Assembly (NCBI GenBank): GCA_029204225.1
Contig: CM055113.1
Location: 17,522,445 to 17,586,444 of the forward strand
Direction of reading: 5' to 3'
From: Diphasiastrum complanatum
Taxonomy: Eukaryota > Streptophyta > Lycopodiopsida > Lycopodiales > Lycopodiaceae
DNA: 64,000 nucleotides
The position numbers and the translations under genes are program-made. The first letter of the stretch is position 1. Every line of letters begins with the position of its first letter. Below, in pieces: positions 11,814 through 22,167 of the stretch. The notes beneath the pieces are model-generated. The model searched no databases, was not told the DNA's origin, and worked only from the letters and a program-made list of their open reading frames with translations.

Positions 11814-12442
11814 TCGATGTAGCATAGGGGTCCACCACTGGGAGTGGCAACCTCGCCTTCACCTGCATAGCAAGAAGAGAGAGCGAGAAGAGAGAGAGGA
11901 GAAAGAGGAGAAAGAGAGTGGAGAGAGGGAGAGAGAGAGAACGCCTAGGTTGAGAAAGACTTTGGGGGCTCAAACGCCTACCCAAAGCTATTCTATCCCA
12001 ACATAGGGAGAGAGGGAGAAGAGAGAGAGAGAGGAGAGAGAGAGATGGAGATGGAAAAACCAAGAGAGTCTTAGAATGAGAATGGAAGATGATACAATAC
12101 AAAGGAAATGGCTCCCTCTTATAGATTTTAGAGGTGAGCCTCCTTCACTCTCATTGGCCACTTCATTGGGGCAAGGATTCTAATCCAAGCCTTTAAAACA
12201 AACACAGCTTAAATTTATTGGTGCTAAGAAAGCACAAGGGCACTCACATGATTCATGTGAGTTTTAAGTTGGGCCCTTTTAGCTTTTTTATTTGCAACTT
12301 GACTTAGGGCCTCTAATGTCATTTTAGAGTTTTAAGCCCCTAGTCTCTTATTCCTAGGAATTACAACTTGCTACTTGTGCTCATTGGGTTGGGGTTACAC
12401 GTGCAGGATGTCAATGCCCTCGTACTTATTACCGTACTTACA
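11814..12442 (-). repeat. 3' LTR of Gypsy B
   Basis: Read on the minus strand, it begins TGTAAGTACGG (12442) and ends GACACCACA (11814), the same ending as the Gypsy D LTR at 22148. Internal words shared with the D LTR include GAGGGCAT.GACATCCTG, CCCAATGAGCA and CTCACATGAATC.TGTG. On the plus strand it contains GA-rich microsatellite tracts at 11876-12060, a CT-rich leader when read in the element's direction. It follows the Gypsy B accessory ORFs and abuts Gypsy C. Confidence 0.7.
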
Positions 12443-13099
12443 ATGTACTATGGTGGGGCCCACTAGGTAAGGCTGGCCAAATCCTTCTTCTTCAAAGAGA
12501 TCTTTCTCTTCATAGCCCTCAAGCACTGTGGCGTCAAACTGCTTTGGTGATTTGATAGCTTGCTTGACCCGAAGTGTGGCTAGTGCAGCTTCAGTATGAG
12601 ATTGTTGGGAAATTTGAAATGAATCTTCAACACCAGTAGTAGTATCATGGAGGGCACAGGGCTCTGTGGCATTTCAAAAACTTCGGAGGCCCCAAGGGGG
12701 TCGGAATCATCGAACATATCCATGAAATACTGAGTGTTTGAGAAAATAGCTTCTCTGTGTGGGGGTGAGGTGGCCTAGGCAGCTGTGATGGGAATGGTAG
12801 CCCCAATGGTCACAGACTGTCTGTGAGAGGAAGCAGAGGTGAGGGAAGCATCAGAGGCGGGGGGAATAGCTAGTTCAGTGCGAATAGTAGTAGGGGGTGG
12901 AAGCACAACTAACGATGTCTGCCTAGTACGACGTCGTGATGCGGAAGGTGAGTTAGAAAAATAAAGATCTCGCTGCGTGGACAATGTTGACTATGTGAGC
13001 TAGAGGCCTGTTGAGATGATTCGGCTGGTGCTTCTTCATAAATAGAAAGCACAAAATCCAGACGAAACCCATGGATTTAATTTTCAAGGTGGGAGGCTG
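12443..13099 (-). pseudogene. Gypsy B accessory ORF remnant, C-terminal to ORF-X, with polypurine region
   Basis: Minus-strand pieces such as SNSPSASRRRTRQTS and PPPTTIRTELAIPP match frame-broken stretches of Gypsy E at 36270-36400, so this is the Pro/Ser/Thr-rich continuation of ORF-X. Several stops occur. The coiled-coil portion present in C and E has been lost. Just before the LTR (12443-12475) the minus strand reads AGTGGGGCCCACCATAGTACAT, the probable remnant of the polypurine primer of second-strand synthesis. Confidence 0.5.
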
Positions 13100-13771
13100 C
13101 TAGGAGAGATAACAAGGGGCCAACAACAAACTGCTACTTGGGATTTCTCTTAATGGCTCGTTCGAGTTCTCCAAAAATGATTTTAAACTAGTTATATGTT
13201 CCAGAGGGGGCTTGGCTATCTTGACATATGACTCAACTATCCTATGCAATATCTGAAAAGTAATGTGATCTTTCCTGAGGTTGCCAACCATCAGAAAATT
13301 GGTAAGGAGCTGAGCACTTGCGTGTATGGCAGGCTCAGTAATGGCATCTACGAGGTAGTCGTCTAGGAGGTAGCCGTAATTGGTCCAATGCAAATCATTT
13401 ATAATGTCAATATAAGGCTTAATAGCCTGTTTGGCTTGCTTATGGTTTGGTGAGGCTTGGGTACCAGATGATATTCCTATGGCAGCAAGGGTAGCCTCAA
13501 TCATGCGCACCTTGTGTGTGTCTCCCTGGAAAGTAATATAAAACTTGGATTTCTCCTCCTTCCAAGTACTTAAGGCAAGAGTGATAAAATCCATGTTTAT
13601 TCTCCCTGAGAAGGCTCTCTCATGAATACCCATTGCAGTAAGCAGAGGCTCTACAAGGGTCATCCACTGAGTGACCATGCTTGTGCTAGGAAGGATCATG
13701 ATATCTGTTGTAGATGGGACATCACGATGGATAGTATAACGAGGTGACTGAGATGTATCTGTGGAAGACAT
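13100..13771 (-). CDS. ORF-X of Gypsy B, best-preserved copy
   Basis: An open frame of ~223 codons starts at the ATG at 13771 (MSSTDTSQS), the start also preserved in Gypsy E at 35494. An in-frame extension back to 13906 lacks that conservation. Visible landmarks are TQWMTLVEPLLTAMGIHERA, MDFITLALSTWKEEKS, AITEPAIHASAQLLTNFL and FQILHRIVESYVKIA. Amphipathic helices seem likely. There are no signal peptide, zinc-finger or catalytic motifs. It lies ~0.8 kb downstream of the B integrase and in the same sense, so it may be made as a separate product or by readthrough. I do not recognise the family. Four copies in one window suggest selection within these elements. Confidence 0.6.
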   Translation of the reverse strand: MSSTDTSQSPRYTIHRDVPSTTDIMILPSTSMVTQWMTLVEPLLTAMGIHERAFSGRINMDFITLALSTWKEEKSKFYITFQGDTHKVRMIEATLAAIGISSGTQASPNHKQAKQAIKPYIDIINDLHWTNYGYLLDDYLVDAITEPAIHASAQLLTNFLMVGNLRKDHITFQILHRIVESYVKIAKPPLEHITSLKSFLENSNEPLREIPSSSLLLAPCYLS

Positions 13772-14603
13772 GATGAACAGAAATGGAAAGCAATACGTGC
13801 GAGTGTATATCAAAAAATAGTTTAGAAAGTTTTGAAGGCTTTGGTTGCTGGAAAATTTGGCAAGAGCTTCGCTAGCACAAGTGAGGAATGAATCAAATTC
13901 AGCCAACTGATAGGTGAATTTGGAGGATCCATAACACTGAATACTAGTTTGGCTAATAAGTTCTGAACAGAAATTTGCAAGCTTATATAGTATTGTGGAA
14001 ATAGGCTATAAAACTATCGACGAAGGTTTTTGAGGCTCTGAAGCCATCCAACGAACGTTTTCTAGGGTTGGCGAAGGATGAACCTTCGCCCAAGTCCTAT
14101 CATAAATGCAAATTGTCAAGATCTGAACCTATGGCCAACCTGTTTTTGACATTTTAAGACCATCTAGCATGTCAGCTAAGGTTTCTAAGGAGGGTAAGGT
14201 GCTCGACAAAGGTTTCCAAAATGGCATATTGCTGATCATTCGCCTAACTCAAAAAAGGGACTTTTTTTTGGAAAAGAACCTTCGCCCACCTCAATATAGA
14301 TATATCTGAAGTGGATGTACAATCTGAAAGCTCAGCAAAGGTTTCCAATACTGTATAGGCAACTTACGACCGATGGCAATGATTGTATAAGTCATTTTCC
14401 ATCAAAAAATATCTTTTGAAAATACTTTCCTTCCTCTTTTTTCATTCTGATGACTTTTCTGACATTTGCTCATCAGTCTTTCTTCATTTTTTTTTCTTTT
14501 CTTTAGCAAACAAAACTTAACAATTAAATATTGAAAACAAACAATTGAAAAACAATTAAAAATAAAAAATCATTTAGATCATGCTTGCTGAATTGGTGGA
14601 GCA
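13772..14603 (-). other. Gypsy B spacer with CCTTCGCC/GGCGAAGG words
   Basis: Non-coding segment between integrase and ORF-X. It holds repeated short words around TTCGCC/GGCGAA, for example GGCGAAGGATGAACCTTCGCC (near 14070-14090), ATTCGCCTAACTC (~14238) and AACCTTCGCCCACC (~14278). The orthologous spacer in Gypsy E (34900-35250) has the same words. A different word family occupies the equivalent place in Gypsy C. Confidence 0.55.
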
Positions 14604-16069
14604 GGCTATCAAAACTTGCATAATTTGCTGCCATTCACAGAAGTATCAAATCGTTTTCTGTAAAAGTGCTCTAGAATCACTGTTCCATAGTTTAGGATTT
14701 CCTTCACTTTATGCAGGCCTTCACCGGTAAACTTCAATTTTTCCTTGATCAGCTTGGTTTTGTACATCAGTGTGAGATCTCTTGCTTTTAGATCCTTTTT
14801 GTGCAATCGACGATTATGCCATGCCTTATGGCGGGCTTTATCTGCTGCTAATGCATGAACTGCCATCAATTGTATTTCACATAATTTGTGCAATGCTTCA
14901 TGACGTAGTTGTAAAGACTTATCATCATGTCGCTATGCGTAAAGATGGAATTAAAAATTCAATCGTCATGACAACATCTTGACCATAAATTAGTTGAAAG
15001 GGTGTTTGATTTGTACTACTTTTGTAAGCGATTTTGAATGCCCATAATGCTGCATACAGTTTATGTTCCCAATCAGACCGACTTGTTTCAACTATTTTTG
15101 TCATAATAGTGCAAAGAATCTTATTGGACAATTCGGCTTGGCCATTCTCTCTGGGATAGTAAGGAGTACTAAATTTGTGTATAACAAAAAAGTCTTCTAG
15201 TATACACTTTATCATTTGATTAACAAAGTGTGTACCCCGATCATTGACAATCTCGATCGGACATCCAAATCTGATAATGATATTTTCGTAGAGAAACTTG
15301 GCCATAGATTCCGCATCAGCAACTTTGACAACTTTGGCTTCAACCCACTTGGTCATATAATTAGTTGCTATGATAATGTTTCGGGCTTGAGATCCTTGCA
15401 CAACAGGATGAATAGGACGAACATAATCCAGTCCCCATTTTTCAAATGGCACTTGCGATAAAACCGGATGCAAGGGTTCATAGTTCTGTCTAGTAGGCCG
15501 TCGTGCTCGCTGGCAAACATCACACGTCTTAATGTAATTTTTTGTGTCCTTATGAAGCGTAGGCCACCAACAACCTGATTGCAAAAGTTTACGAACCGTA
15601 ATATTGGTAGAAAAGTGTCCTCCGCCCATGCCATCATGTGAAAACATGATTAAATCTGGTATTTCATGCGGTAAAACACATCTACGTAGAATATTTTCTG
15701 ATCCACGATGATATAATTGTCCTGCAATCAATTGATAAGGTTGAGCCTTATGAATCAACTGTCTCTTTTGTACTTTTGTCAAAGAGTCATTCGGTTATCC
15801 TAACATCAGGTAGTCAACAATATCCGCTGCCCACTCAGGTACTACTTCTACATAAAAACAATGCAGCATCTGGTAATGCATCATCCACTTTAGTATTAAC
15901 TGGTGCGGATTCAATTCGCGAAATGTGGTCAGCTAGATAATGTTGCTTCCTCTTTCGAACCACAATTCGAAAGTCAAATTCAGTCAATAACAGTAACCAT
16001 CTTGCAATACGTCTAGTATTGCACGTCTTGTTTACCAAGTAAAGTAACGGTTGGTGATCCGTATATAGT
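14604..16069 (-). pseudogene. Gypsy B RNase H end plus integrase
   Basis: RNase H tail (LVNKTCNTRRIARWLLLLTEFDF, then HYLADHISRIE), then a frame break around 15790-15840. Integrase spans 15782-14604: zinc finger HDGMGGGH and CDVCQRA, core LDYVRPIHP (Asp), VNDRGTHF (Asp) and NGQAELSNK (Glu). A second frame break occurs near 14925. The C-terminal domain then reads LTLMYKTKLIKEKLKF and ends about 14604. The LVYG-Q-D Gln is intact here, unlike copies C and D. The upstream part stops abruptly at ~16069, where Gypsy F begins on the other strand. Confidence 0.88.
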
Positions 16070-17245
16070 GGTAGGTCCTTTGCAGGGAGTAGATGTAATC
16101 TTAGGCATGTCTTGGCACAAAATGCACAATCCTCTGCTGGACTACAATAAGCATTTGATTTAATGGAAGCACAAAGGTAAAGACGTTAGTGTGCATGCAA
16201 GATAGAGTGGCGAAACAATTCCTTTGGTAAGCCATATTCAAGTATCAAAGGTACTAAAGAAAGCGATATTTTCTTATTTGTTGTTTGTTCAAAGTATGGA
16301 TGATGATGTTGATGGAAATGTACATTCTTTGGACAATAATAGAAAAGACTTTCTATTAAAGTATTCTTCTTGTTTTTCTGATGAGCTACCAAAGTTGTTA
16401 CCCCCTGAAAGACCTGAAGATCATATGATAGACATTATTCTTGGAAGTTCCATACCCAATAGACCTCCCTATAGGGTAAGCCATTCTCAACAAAAAAAAA
16501 TTTCTAAGCAAATTAATGATTTGTTAGAGAAAGGCCTTATAAAACCCAGTAACTCCCCCTATTGCTCTCTTGTACTTTTGGTACAAAAGAAAAATGGGAG
16601 TTTTAGAATGTGTGTGGACTATCGTGCTTTAAACAAGATTACAATTAAGAACCGCTTTCTTATTCCAAGAATAGATGACATTATGGATAGGATAAATGGA
16701 TCTTGTACCTTTAGTAGAATTGACTTGACAAGTGGATACCACCAGATCAGAGTAGCACTCGAAGATGTCCATAAAACTGCTTTTAGGACTAACTTTGGCC
16801 TTTATAAATTTTTAGTGGTACCATTTGGTCTTAGTAATACTCCTGCAACATTCACTAGAATGATGGAACGCATCTTTCGACCTCATAGACAATTTGTAGG
16901 AACATTCTTTGATGATATCTTAGTCTTCAGTGCAAATGAAGAAGAACATAAAAGACATCTAGATATCGTCTTTAGAACCCTACAAGAAAACTCACTTCTT
17001 ATAAAAGGCAAGAAAAGTGAATTCTTTCTAGAAAAGATACACTTTCTAGGACATATGATTTCTAAGGAAGGAATCCAAATGGACCCTGCAAAGATTAAAG
17101 CCATACAAGACTGGCCTAAACCAAGAAATATTCATGAAGTTCGGTTTTTCCTAGGCTTATGTTCCTATTATAGAGAGTTTATTTGCCATTTTGCTCATAT
17201 AGCCTCACCACTACATGAATTCACTAAGAAAGAGCACAGAATTGT
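16070..17245 (+). pseudogene. Gypsy F protease tail and reverse transcriptase
   Basis: A different Ty3/Gypsy lineage from B-E. It starts inside the retropepsin C-terminus (VDVILGMSWHKMHNPLLDY) with a stop (TAA) soon after. The RT from ~16290 shows DYRALNKITIKNRF, FSRIDLTSGYHQIRV and a catalytic motif reading FFDDILVFS, followed by FLGHMISKEGIQMDP. The block wording (EHMIDIILG..PNRPPYRVS, LPRIDDIMDRINGS) resembles the chromovirus-type RT. Coding breaks off at ~17245 after SPLHEFTKKEH, where a Copia fragment intervenes. The remainder resumes at 18571. Confidence 0.88.
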
Positions 17246-17465
17246 CTTCGCACGCAGGCAACCAAGTATTCTGTATTTTTCGTCTTGATTGCCTACTAGC
17301 ATCAGACTATTACATTACACTGTATGTGTATTCTGTTGATCTATATGTCAAGTATCATCGAGTAAGTATGGTCGCTCTATGTAAATCTAAGATTAGAGTG
17401 ATTAAACATCTACAACTAATCAGGGAATTACAAGAGTGGCAAATTAGCCACGACCTAAAATGTAT

Positions 17466-17590
17466 CTACTGACATCATACCATCAGATCAGATATCTGTA
17501 CTTTTGGGTACTTGTGTGATCTTAGCTGGTACTCTTTGGAGCGTGAGGGCAAAATGGGTTTCATTTTGCTCGTATGCCTTTCTCTCGTAC
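17466..17590 (+). repeat. Direct repeat flanking the Copia insert, left copy
   Basis: CTGACATCATACCATCAGAT, then GATCTTAGCTGGTACTCTTTG and GCGTGAGGGCAAAA, recur at 18397-18500 with about 10% mismatches. The right copy jumps from TTTGCTCATA straight to AGGTTGAGGGCTGAAAGC, which here lies ~180 bp further on (17763), so it carries an internal deletion. Confidence 0.7.
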
Positions 17591-18372
17591 TGGACCGCAA
17601 ACGAATCTCGTTCGTGGATCTTTCGTGTTCGTGAACCAATCGTCTTTGTCTCCTTTGACTTTGGTGTTCGCAAGTTGTTTGTCTTCGTCTCCTTTGACTT
17701 TCCTGTTCGCAAAACTCTTCATGTTTCGTGTCTCTAGATTTTTGAGTTCGCGAACATCTTCGTCAGGTTGAGGGCTGAAAGCTAACAAGGCTTTGTAGTT
17801 GGAAACATTTCGTTTCTTTAGCTCCCTCTCAAAGCATGATAGCTTTATGATCCCAAGACTGCTCCTTTGTCTCTCAAAGAGTCCTTTGTCCATGGTTTTG
17901 GTGAAGATGTCAGAAACCATATCTTTTGTTCCTATGAAGGCGGTCTGCATTATCTTCTTTTCAATTAGATCCCTGATCAAGTGGTACTTAATTGCAATGT
18001 GCTTCATTCTGGAATGGAACACGAGATCTTTTGTCAGGTGTATTGCAGAGGTGTTGTCCATCTGCAAGACCAGAGGCTCGTTTCTTGTTTCATCCAATTC
18101 GTCCAAGAATTGTCTTAGCCAAATTATTTCGTTGACCATCTTTGTTGCTACTACATACTCTGCTTCGCAGGATGATTGGGTCACAACGGTCTGCTTCTTG
18201 CTGACCTAGAGAATTGCTGCTCCTGATGCAATGGTGCATCCTCTTGAGATGCTTTTACAGTCATCCTTGAGAGATGCCCAACAAGCATCGCTGTAGGAAA
18301 GTATCCTGAAACCTGCACCACCACAATAACACAAGCTATAATCCCTTGTTAATTGAAGATATTGCAAAATTC
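17561..18372 (-). pseudogene. Copia RNase H fragment
   Basis: Minus-strand Ty1/Copia RNase H. YSDACWASLKDD is the first acidic cluster, then SSCEAEYVVATK, LQMDNTSAIHL, SRMKHIAIKYHLIRD and DIFTKTMDKGLF at the C-terminus. A stop interrupts near 18209. The frame continues past the normal end into a run of repeated KVKGDED/KDDW units (17760-17600). This insert separates the two halves of Gypsy F. The RT part is lost. Confidence 0.85.
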
Positions 18373-18396
18373 ATTTTGCAATCTTCCAGTGCATCG

Positions 18397-18570
18397 AACT
18401 GACGTCATACCATCAGATCAAATATCTGTAATTCTGGATACTTGCGTGATCTTAGCTGGTACTCTTTGGAGCGTGAGGGCAAAACAAGTTTCATTTTGCT
18501 CATAGGTTGAGGGCTGAAAGCTAACAAGGCTTTGTAGTTGGAAATGTTTCGTTTTTTCATTTCCATTTTC
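18397..18570 (+). repeat. Direct repeat flanking the Copia insert, right copy
   Basis: Matches 17466-17590 and then 17763-17818, with the ~180 bp between them deleted. It probably marks ends generated by recombination of the Copia element. Gypsy F coding resumes just after it. Confidence 0.65.
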
Positions 18571-18990
18571 AACTACTTCATCACCCAAGAAAGGACAATA
18601 AGGTCACTGATGCATTATCAAGAATCCCCAAGGTCAACCATATTTCCCTAGCATATCATGGAGAGTATAAAAAGTATGTATGCTAGTGATTCCGACTTCC
18701 AGCATATCTTTGAAATACTTGAAAGAAATCAAAGTCATAAAGACTATGTTTTGAAAGAAGGATATTTATTCAAAGAAGATAAGCTATCTATTCTCATAGC
18801 ATTTAGAACCAGGATCCTTCAAGAAACCCATAGTCCACCGTATGCAGGAAATCCCTTCAACTCTGGAAGCTTCAACTCTGGAAGCTCTGAAAAGATTCTT
18901 TTATTGCCTCTTGCTTTTGCTTCTATGTGTGTAGGTGCTTGGAAGAAAGCTTGGAGCTATGGCCCGAGGAAGATCTGTCAAGCTTAGATT
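18571..18990 (+). pseudogene. Gypsy F RNase H end and integrase zinc-binding start
   Basis: The sequence HPRKDNKVTDALSR at ~18577 is the classic end of Ty3/Gypsy RNase H. The frame then continues with MYASDSDFQHIFEILE and ILQETHSPPYAG, the start of the integrase H2C2 zinc finger. Similarity stops near 18860 at a tandem 16-bp duplication (TTCAACTCTGGAAGC twice), so the catalytic core is missing. It completes Gypsy F, interrupted since 17245, although most of RNase H was lost with the insertion. Confidence 0.75.
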
Positions 18991-19041
18991 GGAATCAGTT
19001 TTGGAACCACTCACACACACTCACTTTCTCCTACCTCTTTC

Positions 19042-19042
19042 A

Positions 19043-19074
<32 letters not shown>

Positions 19075-19085
19075 CATCTCTTTTC
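19042..19085 (+). repeat. (CT)n microsatellite
   Basis: A run of CT/CTT dinucleotides, preceded by TC-rich sequence from 19020. Such CT-rich tracts also occur in the Gypsy B and D LTR leaders. Confidence 0.8.
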
Positions 19086-19117
19086 TCTAAAACTTTTACA
19101 CCATCCATAAGAGTGAT

Positions 19118-19470
19118 GGCCATGCATGTCACACCACCCATGACTTGATGGTCATGCATGTCACCACATCCATAATTTGATGGCTTTGCATGTCACACCA
19201 CCCATGACTTGATGGTTTTGCATGTCACATCATCCATAACTTAATGGTCATGCATGTTTGATCTGGGAGTTACATGTCTGATTGGAATTTGCATGTCTGA
19301 TTTGAGAGCTTGCATGTCAAAACTAGAGCTTGTATGTCATACCATCCCTAGCCTAATGACTTTGCATGTTGGAATCGAAGCTTGCATGTCAGATTGGATT
19401 CATGCATGTCATGCCTCCTAATGTAAAATGCCTATGCATGCTCATTTCTTAATCAATAAGTCTTTGCATG
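19118..19470 (+). repeat. Degenerate tandem repeat, GCATGTC family
   Basis: A unit of ~33-34 bp, of the form TGCATGTCACACCACCCATG followed by ACTTGATGGT, runs about four times from 19118 to 19255. It then degenerates into shorter spacings that keep only GCATGTC (to ~19470). Unit-to-unit differences are substitutions and small indels, so it is old. Non-coding. Confidence 0.75.
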
Positions 19471-19800
19471 TCATTAGAAACCACTTTTCTTGGTATAAGA
19501 TTCTTTAATATCCAGAATCTGTAAACTTCTGGTTGATGTAAAGATCTAAGAATCCATCTTCCCAAAACCTCTGTATATGTAATTGGCCTTGGGCCAATTG
19601 ATCTTGCATAATTTGAAAGAAAATCCTTCAGGGGGGGTCCCCATCTTGACCCTCAGCAAGTTTCTTGAATGAATAAGTTTGTGATTGAATGTTAAATTTC
19701 CTCACTAAGTTTGAGTTCTTTTTAAAGTTCTATTCAACAGTGTTTTGTTGATTTGTTCTTTTTAAGTCACAACTTCTAAAGTCAAGACTTTAGAATTAGT
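19471..19800 (+). other. No gene; possibly Copia-related leader
   Basis: AT-rich with a G-run (CAGGGGGGGTCCCC, ~19630). No coding similarity until the Copia-2 integrase tail at ~19800. Confidence 0.4.
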
Positions 19801-21356
19801 AGACCTTCACTTCAAGTTCATAGACTACCTCACAATACTCTTGCAAGAAGATCACCATATGAAGTCTTATTCAAGAAGAAGCCTAAGGTTGATCACCTTA
19901 GAGTTTTTGGATGTACTTGCTTTGTACATATTCCCTTGGAAACAAGGAGAAAAGATGATCCAAATTCAAGCAAAGGGATCATGGTTGGGTATTCATCCAA
20001 CAAGAAGGCATATAGAATTTATGTTCCCTCTACCTCAATCACAATTGAGAGTAGAGATGTTATATTCCATGAGAACTAGAAATACATCTTTGATGAGGCC
20101 AAGATCAAAGAGTCTCAAAAAGGTTCTCCTATTATCTCTCTTGAAGATTATCATGGAGGGATGGGGCCGAGAACTGAGGAGGAGTCACCTCAAGTCTTCT
20201 CACCTAGAAGATTACTAAGAGAAAGATCTGAGCCTAAGAGGCTCTCATATGGTGAAAAAGGAAAACAAATGGATCTTGGTTCCACTAGTTATGCATATTT
20301 TATCTCACATGAAGAGCCAAAGAATATCCAAGAGGCACTCAACTCAAAAGAATGGTTTTTAGTCATGAAGCACCAATATGATGCATTGATCACCAACAAG
20401 ACATGGGAGTTGTGGGTCTTCCATCCAACAAGCACACTATTGGTTGCAAATGGGTTTTTTGAGGAAAATATAATCAAGATGGCAGAATCAACAAATATAA
20501 GACAAGACTTTGTGCAAAGGGCTTTGTCCAAATTCATGGACTTGATTATGAAGAAACTTTTGCACCTATTGCAAAGATGGTGTCAATAAGAATTATCATA
20601 TCCATGGCTTGTTTTTTCAAATGGAAGGTGTTCCAATTAGATGTCTCAAATGCTTTTTTAAATGGATATCTAGAAGAAGAAATCTATATGGAACAACCTC
20701 AAGGATTCATCAAAGATGAGTCCAAAGTCAAAAGTCTTTATGTTTTAGTGCTCATAAGATAAGCCAAGCTATGCAAAATCCTACAATTCATCATTAGAAG
20801 ATGGCAAAAAGGGTACTTAGGTAATATCTTCAACCTATGATTATGGATTGTTGTACAAGAGTGAAGACCTTTCTATGATTGGATATTTTGACTCGGATTT
20901 TGCTAGTGATAAAGCAGATCGGAAATCTACAAGTGCATATGTAATATACCTTGGAGGGAATTTAAAATCTTGGCTTTCTAAAAAGAAAGATACCATATCT
21001 CTCTCAACTTGTGAAGCTGAACATAAAGCACTTACTACTACAACAACGGAAGTACTTTTTTGGATCAAGAGGTTGATTTTAAAGCTAAAGACTATCAAGG
21101 AAGACGATATACCATTGATCATGTGCGACAATATTTCAGCACAAGCCCTTGCCAACAACCCAATATTTCATGCAAGGAGCAAACACATCAAAGTTGCACA
21201 TCATTTTGTGAGAGAAAAACTCATTGGAGGGGAAATCTATTTGGAGCACATCGACACATCATCTTGTATTGCCGATTTGCTCACCAAACCTTTGAGCAAA
21301 AATTCCTTCATCAAGCATAGAGCCAATGTTGGGGGTATTCCCAACAAAGTGTAAAT
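19801..21356 (+). pseudogene. Copia-2 integrase tail, RT remnant and RNase H
   Basis: Sister of Copia-1. It begins in the integrase C-terminus (RRSPYEVLFKKKPKVDHLRV, FGCTCFVH, GIMVGYSSNKKAYRI). A stop precedes KYIFDEAKI. A linker and the RT N-terminus follow (ALNSKEWFLVMKHQYDALIT). A frame break lies near 20405. RT resumes at LDVSNAFLNGYLEEEIYMEQ and is deleted from ~20730 to ~20790, removing the YVDD palm. RNase H is fairly intact (FDSDFASDKADRKSTSAY, STCEAEHKAL, MCDNISAQAL, LLTKPLS) and ends in TAA at 21352-21354. The Gypsy D LTR begins 25 bp later, so its own 3' LTR is lost. Confidence 0.88.
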
Positions 21357-21379
21357 AAATAAAATTCTCCAATAAAATG

Positions 21380-22148
21380 TGTTGCGAGGGCATGGCATCC
21401 TGTGTGTATAAGCCCATGGCCCAATGAGCATGCAATTGAAGTTGTAAATAAAATAAACTTGACTTGGGCCTCGTAATTAAAATAAATCTAGAGGCCCAAT
21501 GTCATTTTTAAACTTAGATATTACTTTTTAGATTTGGGTCCAAATTGGGACTCACATGAATCTTGTGATTTCTAATGTACTTTTTGTGGACCCTTGGATC
21601 AAGTTGGGTCCAAGATGAATGGTTAGGATCATTGTGAATATTAGCCAAGAAGATTGAGGGGCAAGGGCCTTCCCCATTTTATAAAAATGCACCATTTGTA
21701 CACTATTTCCATGCTTAATGAGAAGGAGGAAACTCTACCATTTTTGGAAGAGAAGCATTCTCATTTGTTATTCACTACTTGCTATTGCTCTTGGTTGTGT
21801 TTTCTATTGCTTTCTATTTCCATGTTTTATTGTTTGCCATAGTGAATGTTTTTCCATTATCAAGCATAAGGAGCATTTGAGCTAACCTCCACCCTCACTC
21901 TCTTTCTCTCTCTTTCTCTTCTCTTCTCAATCTCTTCTTCTCCATCTGTTCCCTTCAACCAAAACTATGATGAATGTTAGTGTAGAGGAGTAGAGTTAAA
22001 GAGGAGTAGTATAGTGGTGAGTAGAGTTAAGGGAGAAAGTAGGAAATTAACTAAAAGTAGCATCTATGCATAGTTAGGCACCTATCTAGTGATCTAACCT
22101 TTGTTGACAGGCGGAAGGGCTAAACTACGAAAGATCCTCGACACCACA
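21380..22148 (+). repeat. 5' LTR of Gypsy D
   Basis: Starts TGTTGCGAGGG and ends GACACCACA, one base before the primer binding site. The last ~130 bp recur at 31880-32009 with few changes (for example, GCGGAAGGGCTAAACTACG vs GCGGAAGGGCTATACTACG). It contains a TATA box and a downstream CT-rich tract (21896-21950). Confidence 0.8.
21680..21687 (+). promoter_or_regulatory. LTR TATA box of Gypsy D
   Basis: TATAAAAA within CCCCATTTTATAAAAATGC, about 300 bp into the LTR and ~215 bp before the CT-rich leader. It is suitably placed to start the genomic RNA. Confidence 0.6.
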
Positions 22149-22149
22149 G

Positions 22150-22167
22150 TGGCGGCGTTGCCGGGGA
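22150..22167 (+). other. Primer binding site of Gypsy D
   Basis: TGGCGGCGTTGCCGGGGA lies one base after the LTR end. It differs by one base from TGGCGCCGTTGCCGGGGA, the primer site typical of plant Tat/Athila-type Gypsy elements. A tRNA 3' end would prime minus-strand cDNA here. Confidence 0.85.

Noticed and set aside
11743-12102. Leu/Ser-rich minus-strand open frame
   Set aside because: It is translation of a CT-rich microsatellite inside the Gypsy B LTR, not a protein gene.
19118-19470. CRISPR-like array
   Set aside because: Repeat units are adjacent and degenerate with no unique spacers, and the context is a plant retrotransposon region.
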